Below, in pieces: positions 34,969 through 43,295 of a stretch of DNA of 64,000 nt. The notes beneath the pieces were generated by a model. That model made no database searches. It was given only the letters and a program-made list of their open reading frames with translations, and was not told the DNA's origin. Position 1 is the stretch's first letter, and each line of letters begins with the position of its first letter. Source of the stretch: Caldilineaceae bacterium (GTDB taxonomy: Bacteria > Chloroflexota > Anaerolineae > Caldilineales > Caldilineaceae); the NCBI GenBank assembly GCA_022842065.1, contig JALHQH010000017.1:22172-86171 (forward strand). The letters run 5' to 3'. Position numbers and translations under genes: made by a program.

Positions 34969-35754
34969 ATGGCGAAATACTGGGCGATCTTCAAGGCGCA
35001 GTTGTTGAATAATGTGGCGTACATGGGGAATTTTCTGGCGGGCAGTGGGGCAATTGTGCTCTTTATGTTCATCTTTGCCCAGTTGTGGCGGGCGGCCTAT
35101 AGTTCCACCGGGGGCAATGTGATCGCCGGGTTGACCTATCACGATGTGCTCTGGTATTTGCTGCTGGCCGAGGTGATCGAACTGAGCAAGCCGCGCCTGG
35201 CACTGGCGATTGCGCAAAGCGTACATGATGGCTCGATTGCTTACCAGTTGACCAAGCCCTATCATTTTTTAGTCTACCAATGTAGTGTTGGGCTGGGTGA
35301 CAGCGCGCTGAAAATGGTGATCAATACGCTGGTGGGCGGCGCCGTGATCTGGCGCATCGTCGGTGCGCCGCCTGATCCGCGTTGGTGGCCGCTCGTTTTA
35401 CTGCTCGTATTGGGGGGCTGGCTGATCTACTTCTGCTTTACCGCGCTGATTGGGTTGGCCGCTTTTGTCACCGAAGAAGTGCGCGCCTTTGAGTGGATCT
35501 TCCAGAAGCTGATCTTTATCCTGGGCGGTTTTTTGATCCCGCTGGATCTCTACCCCGCCTGGCTACAACCGATTGCCAAGGCGACCCCCTTTGCCCAGGC
35601 GATCTATGCCCCGGCCCGCTTCTTTGTCGATCCCTCATGGGAACGTTTCGGCCAGGCGATCCTGGGCCAATGGCTTTGGCTGGCCGTTTTAATTGGGCTG
35701 CTCGCCTTCTGCTATCAACAAAGCACACAACGGCTGGCGATTAATGGGGGATAA
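34969..35754 (+). CDS. ABC-2 type permease (DUF990-like, first subunit)
   Basis: A 261-aa membrane protein with six helices and a short cytosolic N-terminus (MAKYWAIFKAQLLNNVAYMG). The conserved region VHDGSIAYQLTKPYHFLVYQ after helix 2 is typical of COG4587-type ABC-2 permeases, in which a cytoplasmic loop contacts the ATPase. The C-terminal part has GGFLIPLDLYPAWLQPIAKATPFAQAIYAP (read as two pieces), the usual extracellular re-entrant segment before the last helix. It starts 53 bases after the ATPase gene. It should form a heterodimeric channel with the permease at 35925. Confidence 0.88.
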   Translation: MAKYWAIFKAQLLNNVAYMGNFLAGSGAIVLFMFIFAQLWRAAYSSTGGNVIAGLTYHDVLWYLLLAEVIELSKPRLALAIAQSVHDGSIAYQLTKPYHFLVYQCSVGLGDSALKMVINTLVGGAVIWRIVGAPPDPRWWPLVLLLVLGGWLIYFCFTALIGLAAFVTEEVRAFEWIFQKLIFILGGFLIPLDLYPAWLQPIAKATPFAQAIYAPARFFVDPSWERFGQAILGQWLWLAVLIGLLAFCYQQSTQRLAINGG

Positions 35755-35757
35755 GGA

Positions 35758-35912
35758 GAGACGAGACACGAGACACGAGATACGAGACTGGGAGATTCGA
35801 GACTGGGAGATTGTAAAACGTAAAACGTGATGCGTAACTTCCCTCTATCCGTAATCAAGGGAAGACGACGAATCACGCATCACGTTTTACGTTTTACGCA
35901 TCACGCATCACG
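35758..35912. repeat. 7-bp repeat arrays, part inverted
   Basis: First GAGACAC/GAGATAC/GAGACTG words (35758-35810), then CGTAAAA and CGTGATG words (35812-35838), a loop, then inverse words (ACGAATCACGCATCA, CGTTTTACGTTTTACGCATC) to 35912. The 15-base word ACGAATCACGCATCA is identical to one in the array at 28809. It separates the two permease genes of the exporter operon and can fold into a long hairpin. Confidence 0.88.
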
Positions 35913-35924
35913 GAACTAACACAC

Positions 35925-36719
35925 ATGAAAAACATTCAACGCGAACTCAAATTTCTCCTCGCGCTCTGGCAGGCGAATCTGTTGGCGGCGATGGAATATC
36001 GGGTAGCATTTCTCTCCCAGGTGGTGGGGATGATGCTAAACAATGGCATGTACTTTATCTTTTGGATTCTCTTTTTTGATCGCTTCCAGGCCATTCGCGG
36101 CTGGGCGCTGCCTGACATGTTGTTGCTCTTTGCCGTGGTGGCGACTGGTTTTGGCGCGGCCGTCGTGCTCTTTGGGAATGTGGTTTCCCTGACGGAGGTG
36201 ATCGCCACGGGCCGGCTGGACTACTATTTGTCGTTGCCGCGGCCCGTCTTGCTGCATACGCTCGCCAGTGGCAGCATTCCGTCGGGTGTGGGCGACTTTG
36301 TTTATGGGATCGTCTCTTTTCTGGCGGCTGGACAATTGAGCTGGGATACGTGGCTGCGCTATCTGTTGGGCGCAAGCGTGGCGGCGTTGCTCTTCTGCGC
36401 GCTGATGGTGATTGTACACAGTGCCGCCTTCTGGCTTGGCCATGCCGATGTGTTGGCGCAACAAGCGTTTAATGCGGTGCTCACCTTCTCGATGTATCCG
36501 ATCACTATGTTTGACGGCGCGGCCAAGTTCTTGCTCTTTACGATTCTACCGGCGGCCTTTATCGGCGCGGTGCCCACCGGCTTTGTGCGCGCCTTTTCGT
36601 GGGCAGTGTTGGGGCAAATGTTGCTGGTAACCACCGTCTTTCTGACGTTGGCGATTGTGATCTTTCACCGCGGACTAGCCCGCTATGAGAGTGGCAGCGC
36701 GATTCAGACCCAGGTCTAG
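35925..36719 (+). CDS. ABC-2 type permease (DUF990-like, second subunit)
   Basis: A 264-aa membrane protein with six helices. The N-terminus (ELKFLLALWQANLLAAMEYR) and the loop VIATGRLDYYLSLPRPVLLH after helix 2 mark COG3694-type ABC-2 permeases. The C-terminal segment YPITMFDGAAKFLLFTILPAAFIGAVPTG (in pieces) is the family's standard re-entrant region. With the ATPase (33917) and the first permease (34969) it makes a complete three-gene exporter. The repeat array upstream leaves a poor ribosome site, so its expression may depend on that structure. Confidence 0.88.
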   Translation: MKNIQRELKFLLALWQANLLAAMEYRVAFLSQVVGMMLNNGMYFIFWILFFDRFQAIRGWALPDMLLLFAVVATGFGAAVVLFGNVVSLTEVIATGRLDYYLSLPRPVLLHTLASGSIPSGVGDFVYGIVSFLAAGQLSWDTWLRYLLGASVAALLFCALMVIVHSAAFWLGHADVLAQQAFNAVLTFSMYPITMFDGAAKFLLFTILPAAFIGAVPTGFVRAFSWAVLGQMLLVTTVFLTLAIVIFHRGLARYESGSAIQTQV

Positions 36720-36820
36720 TCGGCAGACGCGGAGCACTTGCCGCGACTGGCGTTCATGAAGTTTTTCCTATTATATGTCGTGAGGTAGATAGGTACACCG
36801 GTAAATTTGTAAACAAGTAG

Positions 36821-36982
36821 CTAGTACACTGTCAGCTAAGTTTTGCTAGTTTAGCCACGGAGTGGCGGCAGAAGGTAGCCCAGCCTTTTAAGGCTGGGGT
36901 CCAGCCGCAGGTTGAAACCTGCGGCTACCATCAGTCGCCACTCTGTGGCTAATCTAGCAGAATTTCCTTGACACTGTACTAG
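36821..36982. mobile_element. CTAG-ended MITE, copy 1
   Basis: A 162-base element with no coding capacity. Left end CTAGTACACTGTCAGCTAAG; right end is the complement of CTAGTACAGTGTCAAGGAAA. Further pairs run inward (GCTAGTTTAGCCAC with GTGGCTAATCTAGC), and the centre holds CAGCCTTTTAAGGCTG and CCGCAGGTTGAAACCTGCGG. About the first 110 bases are nearly identical to copy 2 at 60800. Before it, at 36782-36820, is a short AGGTAGATAGGTA tract like the array at 5401. Confidence 0.85.
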
Positions 36983-37037
36983 TACGACTACGCTAAATTA
37001 TGTGCCTAGCTGTGTCCAATTTAACGTAGTCGTACTA
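36980..37037. repeat. Inverted repeat abutting MITE copy 1
   Basis: TAGTACGACTACGCTAAATT (36980-36999) and the complement of AATTTAACGTAGTCGTACTA (37018-37037) match at 19 of 20 positions. It shares its TAG end with the MITE next to it, so one element may have inserted at the end of the other. Confidence 0.65.
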
Positions 37038-37049
37038 CGTACGCTTTGA

Positions 37050-37088
37050 AAATAAAGCACCCGGCGTAGAAATGCGGGTGCTTCATTT
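37050..37088 (+). terminator. Terminator-like hairpin
   Basis: AAATAAAGCACCC pairs with GGGTGCTTCATTT (37050-37062 with 37076-37088; one mismatch) around a 13-base loop. It is A/T-rich at the base, and could end transcripts from the exporter operon. The rest of 37089-37221 shows nothing recognisable. Confidence 0.5.
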
Positions 37089-37221
37089 ATTGGTATTAGT
37101 GTGTTACATACCCTGATCGACGTATTGACAACACCAATTTGTAAGCGTATGATTGCAAATAGCGCAGTTAGGGATAGCCGGTTAGTAAGCGTCTACCGGC
37201 AAAGGTGGCGCCATTGGGTCT

Positions 37222-38004
37222 ATGCAAAAGCTACTTGGTTTTGAAAAACTATTGGTACCGACCGATCTATCGGTTGACGAGCAGCGCAAACGGCGCTTTC
37301 TTGCACTCTTTCTTGTGCTCCTCACCCCTGCCCTTTTCCTGTTAGGCCTATTCAATTCATGGAACCAGCCTTCGACCACTGCGAATTTGATTCTTTGGGG
37401 TGGTGCGGCCTTCAGTCTATTAAGTGTTCTTAGTCTGCGCTATCTAAAAAATATCAAGCCGATGTTTTATTTAGGCTTTACGGTTACGCTCGCGATTATG
37501 ACCTATCAGGCCGCGATTGGTACAGGGGCCGGGATGGCCTTTCTCTGGTTTTATTTTTTCCCCCTCTCCACCTTTTTCCTTTTTGGCAAACATAAAGGGC
37601 TGCTGTGGGTTGTGCCATCCTGGGTGGTTGCCCTGCTGCTGCTCATTTTCAACATTGGTCCCTATCACTATCCCAGCGCATTGGGCATCCGCTTTCTGAT
37701 TACCTACACGTTGGTCGCAATCTTCTCCTATGGCATTGAAGCCTCGCGCAGCCAATATTACAATCAATTGCTGACAGAAAAGGCCGCGCTCGAAGCGGCG
37801 CTGCAAGAGGTCAAAACCTTACATGGCCTCCTGCCGATTTGTGCCTCATGCAAAAAGATCCGCGACGATGGCGGCTACTGGCATCAAGTGGAAAGTTACA
37901 TCAGCCGCCACGCCGAAGTCGAATTCAGCCACAGCATTTGCCCCGAATGCCGCGTTACGCTCTATCCCCAGATCTATGCGCGGGTGGAGAAGAGTAAGGT
38001 TTGA
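37222..38004 (+). CDS. Membrane protein with C-terminal Cys4 motif
   Basis: A 260-aa protein. Residues about 25-180 contain six hydrophobic helices like the membrane sensor part of MASE- or histidine-kinase-type proteins. A coiled segment (about 180-208, LLTEKAALEAALQEVKTLHG) leads to a C-terminal motif LLPICASCKKIRDDGGYW, then SHSICPECRVTLYP. The four cysteines (CxxC and CxxC) and this exact wording recur at the C-terminus of many bacterial GGDEF, PAS and kinase proteins and probably bind zinc. No kinase or GGDEF domain is present here, so the protein is a sensor-plus-motif without an output domain. A partner may exist elsewhere. Confidence 0.75.
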   Translation: MQKLLGFEKLLVPTDLSVDEQRKRRFLALFLVLLTPALFLLGLFNSWNQPSTTANLILWGGAAFSLLSVLSLRYLKNIKPMFYLGFTVTLAIMTYQAAIGTGAGMAFLWFYFFPLSTFFLFGKHKGLLWVVPSWVVALLLLIFNIGPYHYPSALGIRFLITYTLVAIFSYGIEASRSQYYNQLLTEKAALEAALQEVKTLHGLLPICASCKKIRDDGGYWHQVESYISRHAEVEFSHSICPECRVTLYPQIYARVEKSKV

Positions 38005-38029
38005 TTGTGCTTGTGTACGCGGCCGCTGA

Positions 38030-38185
38030 CTAGGACAGCGTGACGTAAATTTTGATGGTTTTTTCGTCCCAGCGGGACGGTTGACCTGAGGACCAAGAAA
38101 ATCATGATATTTCCCGCCTAAGGTCAACCGTCCCGCTGGGACGAACTGCTTTTAATCCAGCATAACTTCCGTCACACTGCACTAG
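38030..38185. mobile_element. CTAG-ended MITE, related family (copy 3)
   Basis: Ends are CTAGGACAGCGTGACGTAAA and the complement of CTAGTGCAGTGTGACGGAAG, similar to copies 1 and 2, but the inside differs: a perfect 23-bp inverted repeat (38065-38087 with 38121-38143) with the core CGTCCCAGCGGGACGGTTGA. It has no coding capacity. The right end provides the TAG stop (38182-38184) of the minus-strand Kelch-esterase gene. Confidence 0.78.
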
Positions 38186-40026
38186 TTGCGCGATGGTTCA
38201 AGTTGCAACTGCTCCTCTAAAAAGTCCAACACCTGGCCGATGATCGTGCGGGTTTCCGGCGTATCCATCCAGACATCAAAACCATGTTCGCCCTCTGCAT
38301 AGTCAATCACGGTGACCTCGACTGCTTGCTCTTGTGCCCAGTCGATGAGATCGGTCATCATATCGTAGAAGCCGGGTTCATCCTTGCCCACGCGCACGGC
38401 CAACAGGTCGAAGTCGGGCGGAAAGGCGCCGTCAGTGCGTTCCGTTGCGCCATAGAGGACCACCGCACACCGAATATCATTGTAGTACGCAGCCTCGGCA
38501 TCGGTAATTGCTTTTAGCGCTGGGGGTGGATTGCCGGATGAGGCCCAGATGCAGACGCGTTGCCGATCAATACCCAGCGCATCGGCATTGGTGTGCAAAT
38601 AGGTAAGCAGATCCGCGGTGTCCGCTTCCGGCGTCGTTGCATCATAGAGCACGCCGACCATGCCATCAGCTGCTACCAACTGGCCCCATGAGACATAAGG
38701 GCCATCATCTTTCAAGGTGTGGCTTAATTCGGGTATGTCAACGCCATGGATAAAGACAACCGCGGGCAATGGTTCGCTAAACGCAAAGTCGGGCGGATAG
38801 TAGAGATCCAACGCCAGGCCATCCTTGTAGGTCAACGAAGCCACTTGGGTCTTGTCCATGTCGGGCAATTCGTAGAAGGCAAACCACGCGTTTTCGACCC
38901 CGGCTCGCTTGTCGGCCCCGCGCTGGAAGAAACCGATTTCGGCGGGCGCAACGGCGGCGGTTGGTGCCTCTGCCGGTGTGATTTCGCGCCAGCTTTGGGC
39001 TACTGGATCAAAGTGCCAGAGATCGCCATAGGCGCGGTTGCGATCTGTGCCACCACCAAAAAGAAGGATCTGCTTGGCCGTGGGGTCATAAAGCATGGTG
39101 TGGAAACCGCGTGCGGCCGGTGCATTGGTCAGGGTCAATTTTTGCCATTGCTGGGTGGCATGATCATAGAGCCATGTCTCGCCCTGCGGGACTTCGTTGG
39201 GAACATTGACGCCGCCAAAGAGGATCGACTGTTCCAGCTCCGGCACATAGACCATCCGGGTATAATCGAGTAGCGGAGGTGTGCCGCTATCCGCCACTTC
39301 GGCCCAGGTATTGCTATTATAGTCATAACTCCACAGGCGGTCATCACTGACACTACCCCAGAGCAAGACCCGATCCGCTGCGCTGTCGTAGACCATAGAA
39401 TGGAAATTGGTGCCGGGGGGCGCTAACGCTGGTTCCATTTGTGTCCAGCGATTCGCTGTGGCATCAAAGGCCCAGGTTTCGTTGAAATAGCCATTGTTGG
39501 GAATGTCATAGCCACCAAAGAGGATCAGCCGCGCCGACTCGCTGTCATAGACCATGCGCGCACCAACCATGCCCGGTGATGGGCTCTCGTTGGTGACTAA
39601 TTTCGCCCAGGTATCATGGTTATAATCGTAACTCCACGTTTCGCTCAACAGACCAAAGGTCATACCGTCCAGCGTCGCAACGTAGATCAGGCGATCTGTC
39701 TTTTCGTCGTACGCCATTGGTCCCTCGCTGGCGGGCGGGCCGGCACTCGGCGTCATCGCTTGCCAACGATTGGCGGTTGGGTCGTAGGCCCAGGTATCCG
39801 CTAAGGGGACCATGCTGCCCAGTTGCCCGCCCAGCAGAATAAAGCGCTGGGATTCGCTGTCGTAGGCCATGGCGTGATAGTTGCGCGGGCCGGGCCAGGG
39901 GCTGGTCGCTGCGGTGGTTGCCGTTGATTGGCTACCCAATGGTGTCGTCATTGGCTGACAGGCGTTAAGGCTGAGGATCAGAAACAGAAACTGTGTTACA
40001 AAACGATAAATGTACTTCATCAGCAT
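38182..40026 (-). CDS. Lipoprotein: Kelch-type propeller fused to alpha/beta hydrolase
   Basis: A 614-aa lipoprotein (lipobox LSLNAC, Cys about residue 23). Residues about 45-365 form six Kelch-like blades, each with an ARMVYDSESARLILFGG-type strand and an ETWAYDPTANRW-type strand, giving a beta-propeller. Residues about 390-605 look like a dienelactone-hydrolase/esterase domain: LALDLYYPPDFAFSEPLPAV, VFIHG oxyanion strand, and EGEHGFDVW with the catalytic His. The nucleophile elbow reads WASSGNP instead of GxSxG, so activity is uncertain. Such a fusion could bind and cleave an extracellular polymer. The stop codon lies in a MITE end. The start at 40026 lacks a strong ribosome site. Confidence 0.78.
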   Translation of the reverse strand: MLMKYIYRFVTQFLFLILSLNACQPMTTPLGSQSTATTAATSPWPGPRNYHAMAYDSESQRFILLGGQLGSMVPLADTWAYDPTANRWQAMTPSAGPPASEGPMAYDEKTDRLIYVATLDGMTFGLLSETWSYDYNHDTWAKLVTNESPSPGMVGARMVYDSESARLILFGGYDIPNNGYFNETWAFDATANRWTQMEPALAPPGTNFHSMVYDSAADRVLLWGSVSDDRLWSYDYNSNTWAEVADSGTPPLLDYTRMVYVPELEQSILFGGVNVPNEVPQGETWLYDHATQQWQKLTLTNAPAARGFHTMLYDPTAKQILLFGGGTDRNRAYGDLWHFDPVAQSWREITPAEAPTAAVAPAEIGFFQRGADKRAGVENAWFAFYELPDMDKTQVASLTYKDGLALDLYYPPDFAFSEPLPAVVFIHGVDIPELSHTLKDDGPYVSWGQLVAADGMVGVLYDATTPEADTADLLTYLHTNADALGIDRQRVCIWASSGNPPPALKAITDAEAAYYNDIRCAVVLYGATERTDGAFPPDFDLLAVRVGKDEPGFYDMMTDLIDWAQEQAVEVTVIDYAEGEHGFDVWMDTPETRTIIGQVLDFLEEQLQLEPSRN

Positions 40027-40168
40027 ATCTTCCTTTCTTGGTCTTGGGTTTGTGGATTAGCGCGCCAGGGGAAGCGCGCCGACGCCGATAGCTTGACAAA
40101 TGACTGTGACGATGTGGTTATCGTCCCTTCTAGTGTAGCGGGATGGCGTTGCGTGAAAGTCTAGGGCA

Positions 40169-40190
40169 GCGTCTATTGGCGCGTTTATTG
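40169..40190. promoter_or_regulatory. 12-bp-period direct repeat GCGTYTATTG
   Basis: GCGTCTATTG (40169-40178) and GCGTTTATTG (40181-40190) are spaced exactly 12 bases apart in the spacer between the divergent lipoprotein and antitoxin-like genes (40027-40303). The same arrangement occurs at 43589-43610 and, on the other strand, at 43754-43772. It may be a shared regulator site. The surrounding block (GGCGTTGC...) is also partly conserved. Confidence 0.4.
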
Positions 40191-40303
40191 CGGTGAGGTG
40201 TAGATCGCCGAAAATGGCGGTAGGCGAACAACGGTGCGTATGGTAGAATCATCAACAAGGTGCTCGACAACGGCATCACTTGGATGGCGAAAGGAGGAAT
40301 TGG

Positions 40304-40846
40304 ATGCAAACGCTCACAATTCAAGAGGCTGAAACCCAGTTACACGCATTGGTAAAACAAGCGCAAACGAGTCAGCAGCCGGTGATGTTGACGGATGAGG
40401 TGGCAACCCCAATGGCGGTGCTGATCGATCCGGCCCAATATGGCACCTGGGCCATCACCGCTGAACCGCTTTTATCTGCTCGGCTACAGCAATTGCAAGA
40501 TCTATTAGCCATGTTGGCAGCGCAGTGGCAAGTTGTGCCGGTGCGCCAGGCTTTTCCGGCGGCCTGGCGTTGGCGTTTGGAAGGTGTCTGGGAAAGCAGC
40601 CGCCATCGCGAGGCGCCCTTTCGCCAATTGGTGGTTTTGCTCCAAATGGCTGCTCGTTCTTTGCCAATGGCTGACTTTACCCGTGAGCACTTGGCTTTGT
40701 TCCAACAATGCGTTGCTACATTGCACCAGCCCGTGGTGACGATGACGGATCTCGCCCAATGCGATGAAGCGTTGATTGCGCAAGGGTTCCCGGTTTTACT
40801 CGAATTTGACGATGAAATGATCGCAGCCTATGGCGACGAACGGTGA
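40304..40846 (+). CDS. Phd/YefM-like antitoxin with long C-terminal extension
   Basis: A 180-aa protein. AAAGGAGG lies 7 bases before the ATG at 40304. Residues 1-48 (MQTLTIQEAETQLHALVKQA, VMLTDEVATPMAVLIDPAQY) match the Phd/YefM antitoxin fold: beta-alpha, then a PVMLT strand and a VLI strand. Residues about 55-180 form a helical extension unlike usual antitoxins (which total 80-90 aa). The extension probably binds the partner encoded by the next gene, which starts 17 bases inside this one. The pair looks like a type II toxin-antitoxin module with unusually long components; this is inference. Confidence 0.65.
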   Translation: MQTLTIQEAETQLHALVKQAQTSQQPVMLTDEVATPMAVLIDPAQYGTWAITAEPLLSARLQQLQDLLAMLAAQWQVVPVRQAFPAAWRWRLEGVWESSRHREAPFRQLVVLLQMAARSLPMADFTREHLALFQQCVATLHQPVVTMTDLAQCDEALIAQGFPVLLEFDDEMIAAYGDER

Positions 40847-41618
40847 ACCCAAGCCGCGTGTTTTCATTGATACCAGTGTGCAGATCACACGGATTTTAGG
40901 CGCTGCGACCAAACGACAGTCAATCGAGCAGACTCTGGAACAGGAGGTCCATGGTTGTACAGCGGCCTATGTTTACATGGAATATCAGCGTACACTCATT
41001 GCTGATTTTGCCCATGTTCATCGCGTTTTGCAACAGACTGGCAACTGGGGTGATGCCATTGCTACGGTTGCATCCGGCGCACGGTTATTTCGTCCGCGCG
41101 CGTTGGTACGGGTGAATCGAATCTTGGGTGAAACGCTCAATCGTTCCCACTTGGATGTTGAAAAAGGGTTGCTCTTCCTGCGTACCTACCTGGACTACCG
41201 TTTGCACACCCGTTTTTGGCAACATGTTACAGCACTGGACGACAGCATTCATTGCGATTTATTGACCGCTGCTATCACGCAACAGGCGGATCAAAGCTAC
41301 CAAGTAGCTGATTCTTGTCGCAAAGAAACAGCAGCCTGTGCGCTCCCTGGCTTTTTACACGAACAGCGCGCCAAACTCCAGATCATCAGCGCCTATCTGG
41401 CTGCTCACCCCAAGGCGATCAAAGAACAACCCCGGGTCGAGCAACTTCTGCGCGCCGTTCAACGCGATCCGCGAAGCGCGTTGGGCCAAAACAGTTGTTG
41501 GCCGTTGGGTGATTTGATCATTCTTTTGCATGTGCCGCCCGCTTGCGCCGTGTGGAGTCTGGATGCGGATTTTGCCGCCTTGACAACTGCGTTGGGGTTG
41601 CCGCGCTTTTCGCCATAA
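40830..41618 (+). CDS. Large PIN-like protein, probable toxin partner
   Basis: A 262-aa protein, about twice the length of a standard PIN toxin. The N-terminus PRVFIDTSVQITRIL has the first PIN Asp; an acidic residue follows in AAYVYMEYQRTL, another in LGDLIILLHVP, and the C-terminal AVWSLDADFAALTTALGL matches the last PIN strand with its Asp pair. The middle (about 60-190) is a helical insertion. PIN domains are metal-dependent RNases that often inhibit translation. It overlaps the antitoxin-like gene by 17 bases, so the two are co-translated. Identification as a PIN relative is from motif spacing only. Confidence 0.6.
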   Translation: MATNGEPKPRVFIDTSVQITRILGAATKRQSIEQTLEQEVHGCTAAYVYMEYQRTLIADFAHVHRVLQQTGNWGDAIATVASGARLFRPRALVRVNRILGETLNRSHLDVEKGLLFLRTYLDYRLHTRFWQHVTALDDSIHCDLLTAAITQQADQSYQVADSCRKETAACALPGFLHEQRAKLQIISAYLAAHPKAIKEQPRVEQLLRAVQRDPRSALGQNSCWPLGDLIILLHVPPACAVWSLDADFAALTTALGLPRFSP

Positions 41619-41711
41619 GAGACTGCCCCTGTGATTACATTGAGGAACTTAGCGCTATGCCACAGTGAGGGGTTGACCGACAAGTTCGCGACCAATCCCT
41701 CAGGTGCTACC

Positions 41712-43295
41712 TTACTCACACCCGGCCATCGTCAACTCTTGGAAGAGGACAATCACATTATCCGGTTTGCTGGAGCGGAAGTTCTGAATGCAGTCACTCG
41801 CTGCCACAAATTGGACATCGGTAAAGGTCCAAATGGCCGGTTGGTCGGCGGTGATTAAGCGGTTGGCTTCCTCGTAAAGCGCCTGTCGTTCGTCTGGGCC
41901 GGCGGTGGCGCGGGCTTCGTCGAGCAGTTTGTCCACCGCTTCATTTTTGTAGAAGCTGCACGCGGTGTAGCTGCCCCACTGGCTGGAATGATATTGGTTA
42001 TAAAGATGCGCATCGGGGTCAAAGTAAGCCGGGAGGGTGTAGATATTGATCAGCTCATACCCTGTTTCAGGACTGGTGCAGCTGGCGCCCATCGCATCCC
42101 ACTCAACCGGCACTAGATTCAGGGTGATGTTCAGTTGTTGCAGCCCATCGCGCAAAAGCTCGCCCGTAATCTCCTCGTTGATCAAAGCTGGCGCATAGGC
42201 ATAATCGAGCGTAATGCCCCCCTCGGGCCACGCTGATTGTTGGAGATAGCGCTTGGCCTTTGCCAGATCATAAGTTGGCGTTTCTAGATCGGCGGGCGCA
42301 CCGGGAAAGTTGCGCGGGGTCGGGCCGGTGGCAATGGTGACCGGCGGATTGGTGCGCTTGCGTAATTCATCATAGTTGAGGGCATAGGCAACTGCTTTAC
42401 GCAGGTTCGGGTCGCGCATATACTCGCCCTGGGTATTGAGCTTGATGCTATTCATGGCAAAGGGCAGATCCTCTTCAATGTGCCAACCTGGGGTCGCCCG
42501 TACCTTATCTGCTCCGGCAATATCCACTTCGGCAATGTGGTACTTGCCCGCCAGCAAGCCGTTCAACTGGACAATCGGGTCCGGCTCGTAGATCCACTGA
42601 AAGCCGGCAATCGGTGCGCCATTCGGCCGGCCACCCCAATAATCAGCCACGGCGATAAACTCGTACACTTTTTTGTCTTCCCAGCGGCCTTGGGTAAAAG
42701 GACCGGAACCGGCTTCGTGGGTGGCGAGGTAGCTTTGCCCGTCATCATCCCCCTTGTTGGCTTCGACAATGGCTGGATTGACGATGTAGAAATGGGCTAG
42801 CGTGTCGAGGAACGGCGCAAAGGGATGATTCAGCGTAAATTTGACGGTGAACTCATCCACCTTGCTGATTGAATTCTCATCGGCAACCCCCGTCCAACGA
42901 TAGGTGGGTGGCCCCTGCAAGCGCAGCATTCGTTGCCAACTGTACACAACCGCCGCCGCGTTGACCGGGCTGCCATCGTGGAATTTGGCATTTTGTTTCA
43001 GGTTGAAGGTAAATGCACTGGCATCCGGTGCCGCCTCATAGTTCTCCACCAGGTGATTCTCCCGCTTGTCGCCACGCACAATAAAGAGCGCATCATACAA
43101 GCTGATCAACGCATTGTTGACCGAATAGTTCTCGCCAATGGCCGGGTCGATGTTGTCCATGCCTTGGGCGGAGGCGTAGTAGACGATGTTGTTGGCCGCC
43201 GCTGCGGCTTGAGGGGGCGCAGTAATGGGTTGACAGGCGCTGAGCAAGAGCGCAAGGATGAGAAGGAGGGTTGATAAACGGTTGGTGGGTAACAT
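41712..43295 (-). CDS. ABC oligopeptide-type substrate-binding lipoprotein (family 5)
   Basis: A 527-aa lipoprotein with signal LLLSAC (Cys about residue 21) and an Ala-rich linker. The family 5 pattern (OppA/DppA-like) is clear: MDNIDPAIGENYSVNNALI, FTFNLKQNAKFHDGSPVNAA with the SBP_bac_5 signature, VYSWQRMLRL, RKAVAYALNYDELRK, and a C-terminal LITADQPAIWTF. It binds a peptide or similar ligand outside the cell for an ABC importer whose other genes are not here. AAAGGAGAA precedes the ATG. It is convergent with the toxin-like gene. A soluble domain of the same family is fused to a regulator at 55259. Confidence 0.9.
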   Translation of the reverse strand: MLPTNRLSTLLLILALLLSACQPITAPPQAAAAANNIVYYASAQGMDNIDPAIGENYSVNNALISLYDALFIVRGDKRENHLVENYEAAPDASAFTFNLKQNAKFHDGSPVNAAAVVYSWQRMLRLQGPPTYRWTGVADENSISKVDEFTVKFTLNHPFAPFLDTLAHFYIVNPAIVEANKGDDDGQSYLATHEAGSGPFTQGRWEDKKVYEFIAVADYWGGRPNGAPIAGFQWIYEPDPIVQLNGLLAGKYHIAEVDIAGADKVRATPGWHIEEDLPFAMNSIKLNTQGEYMRDPNLRKAVAYALNYDELRKRTNPPVTIATGPTPRNFPGAPADLETPTYDLAKAKRYLQQSAWPEGGITLDYAYAPALINEEITGELLRDGLQQLNITLNLVPVEWDAMGASCTSPETGYELINIYTLPAYFDPDAHLYNQYHSSQWGSYTACSFYKNEAVDKLLDEARATAGPDERQALYEEANRLITADQPAIWTFTDVQFVAASDCIQNFRSSKPDNVIVLFQELTMAGCE

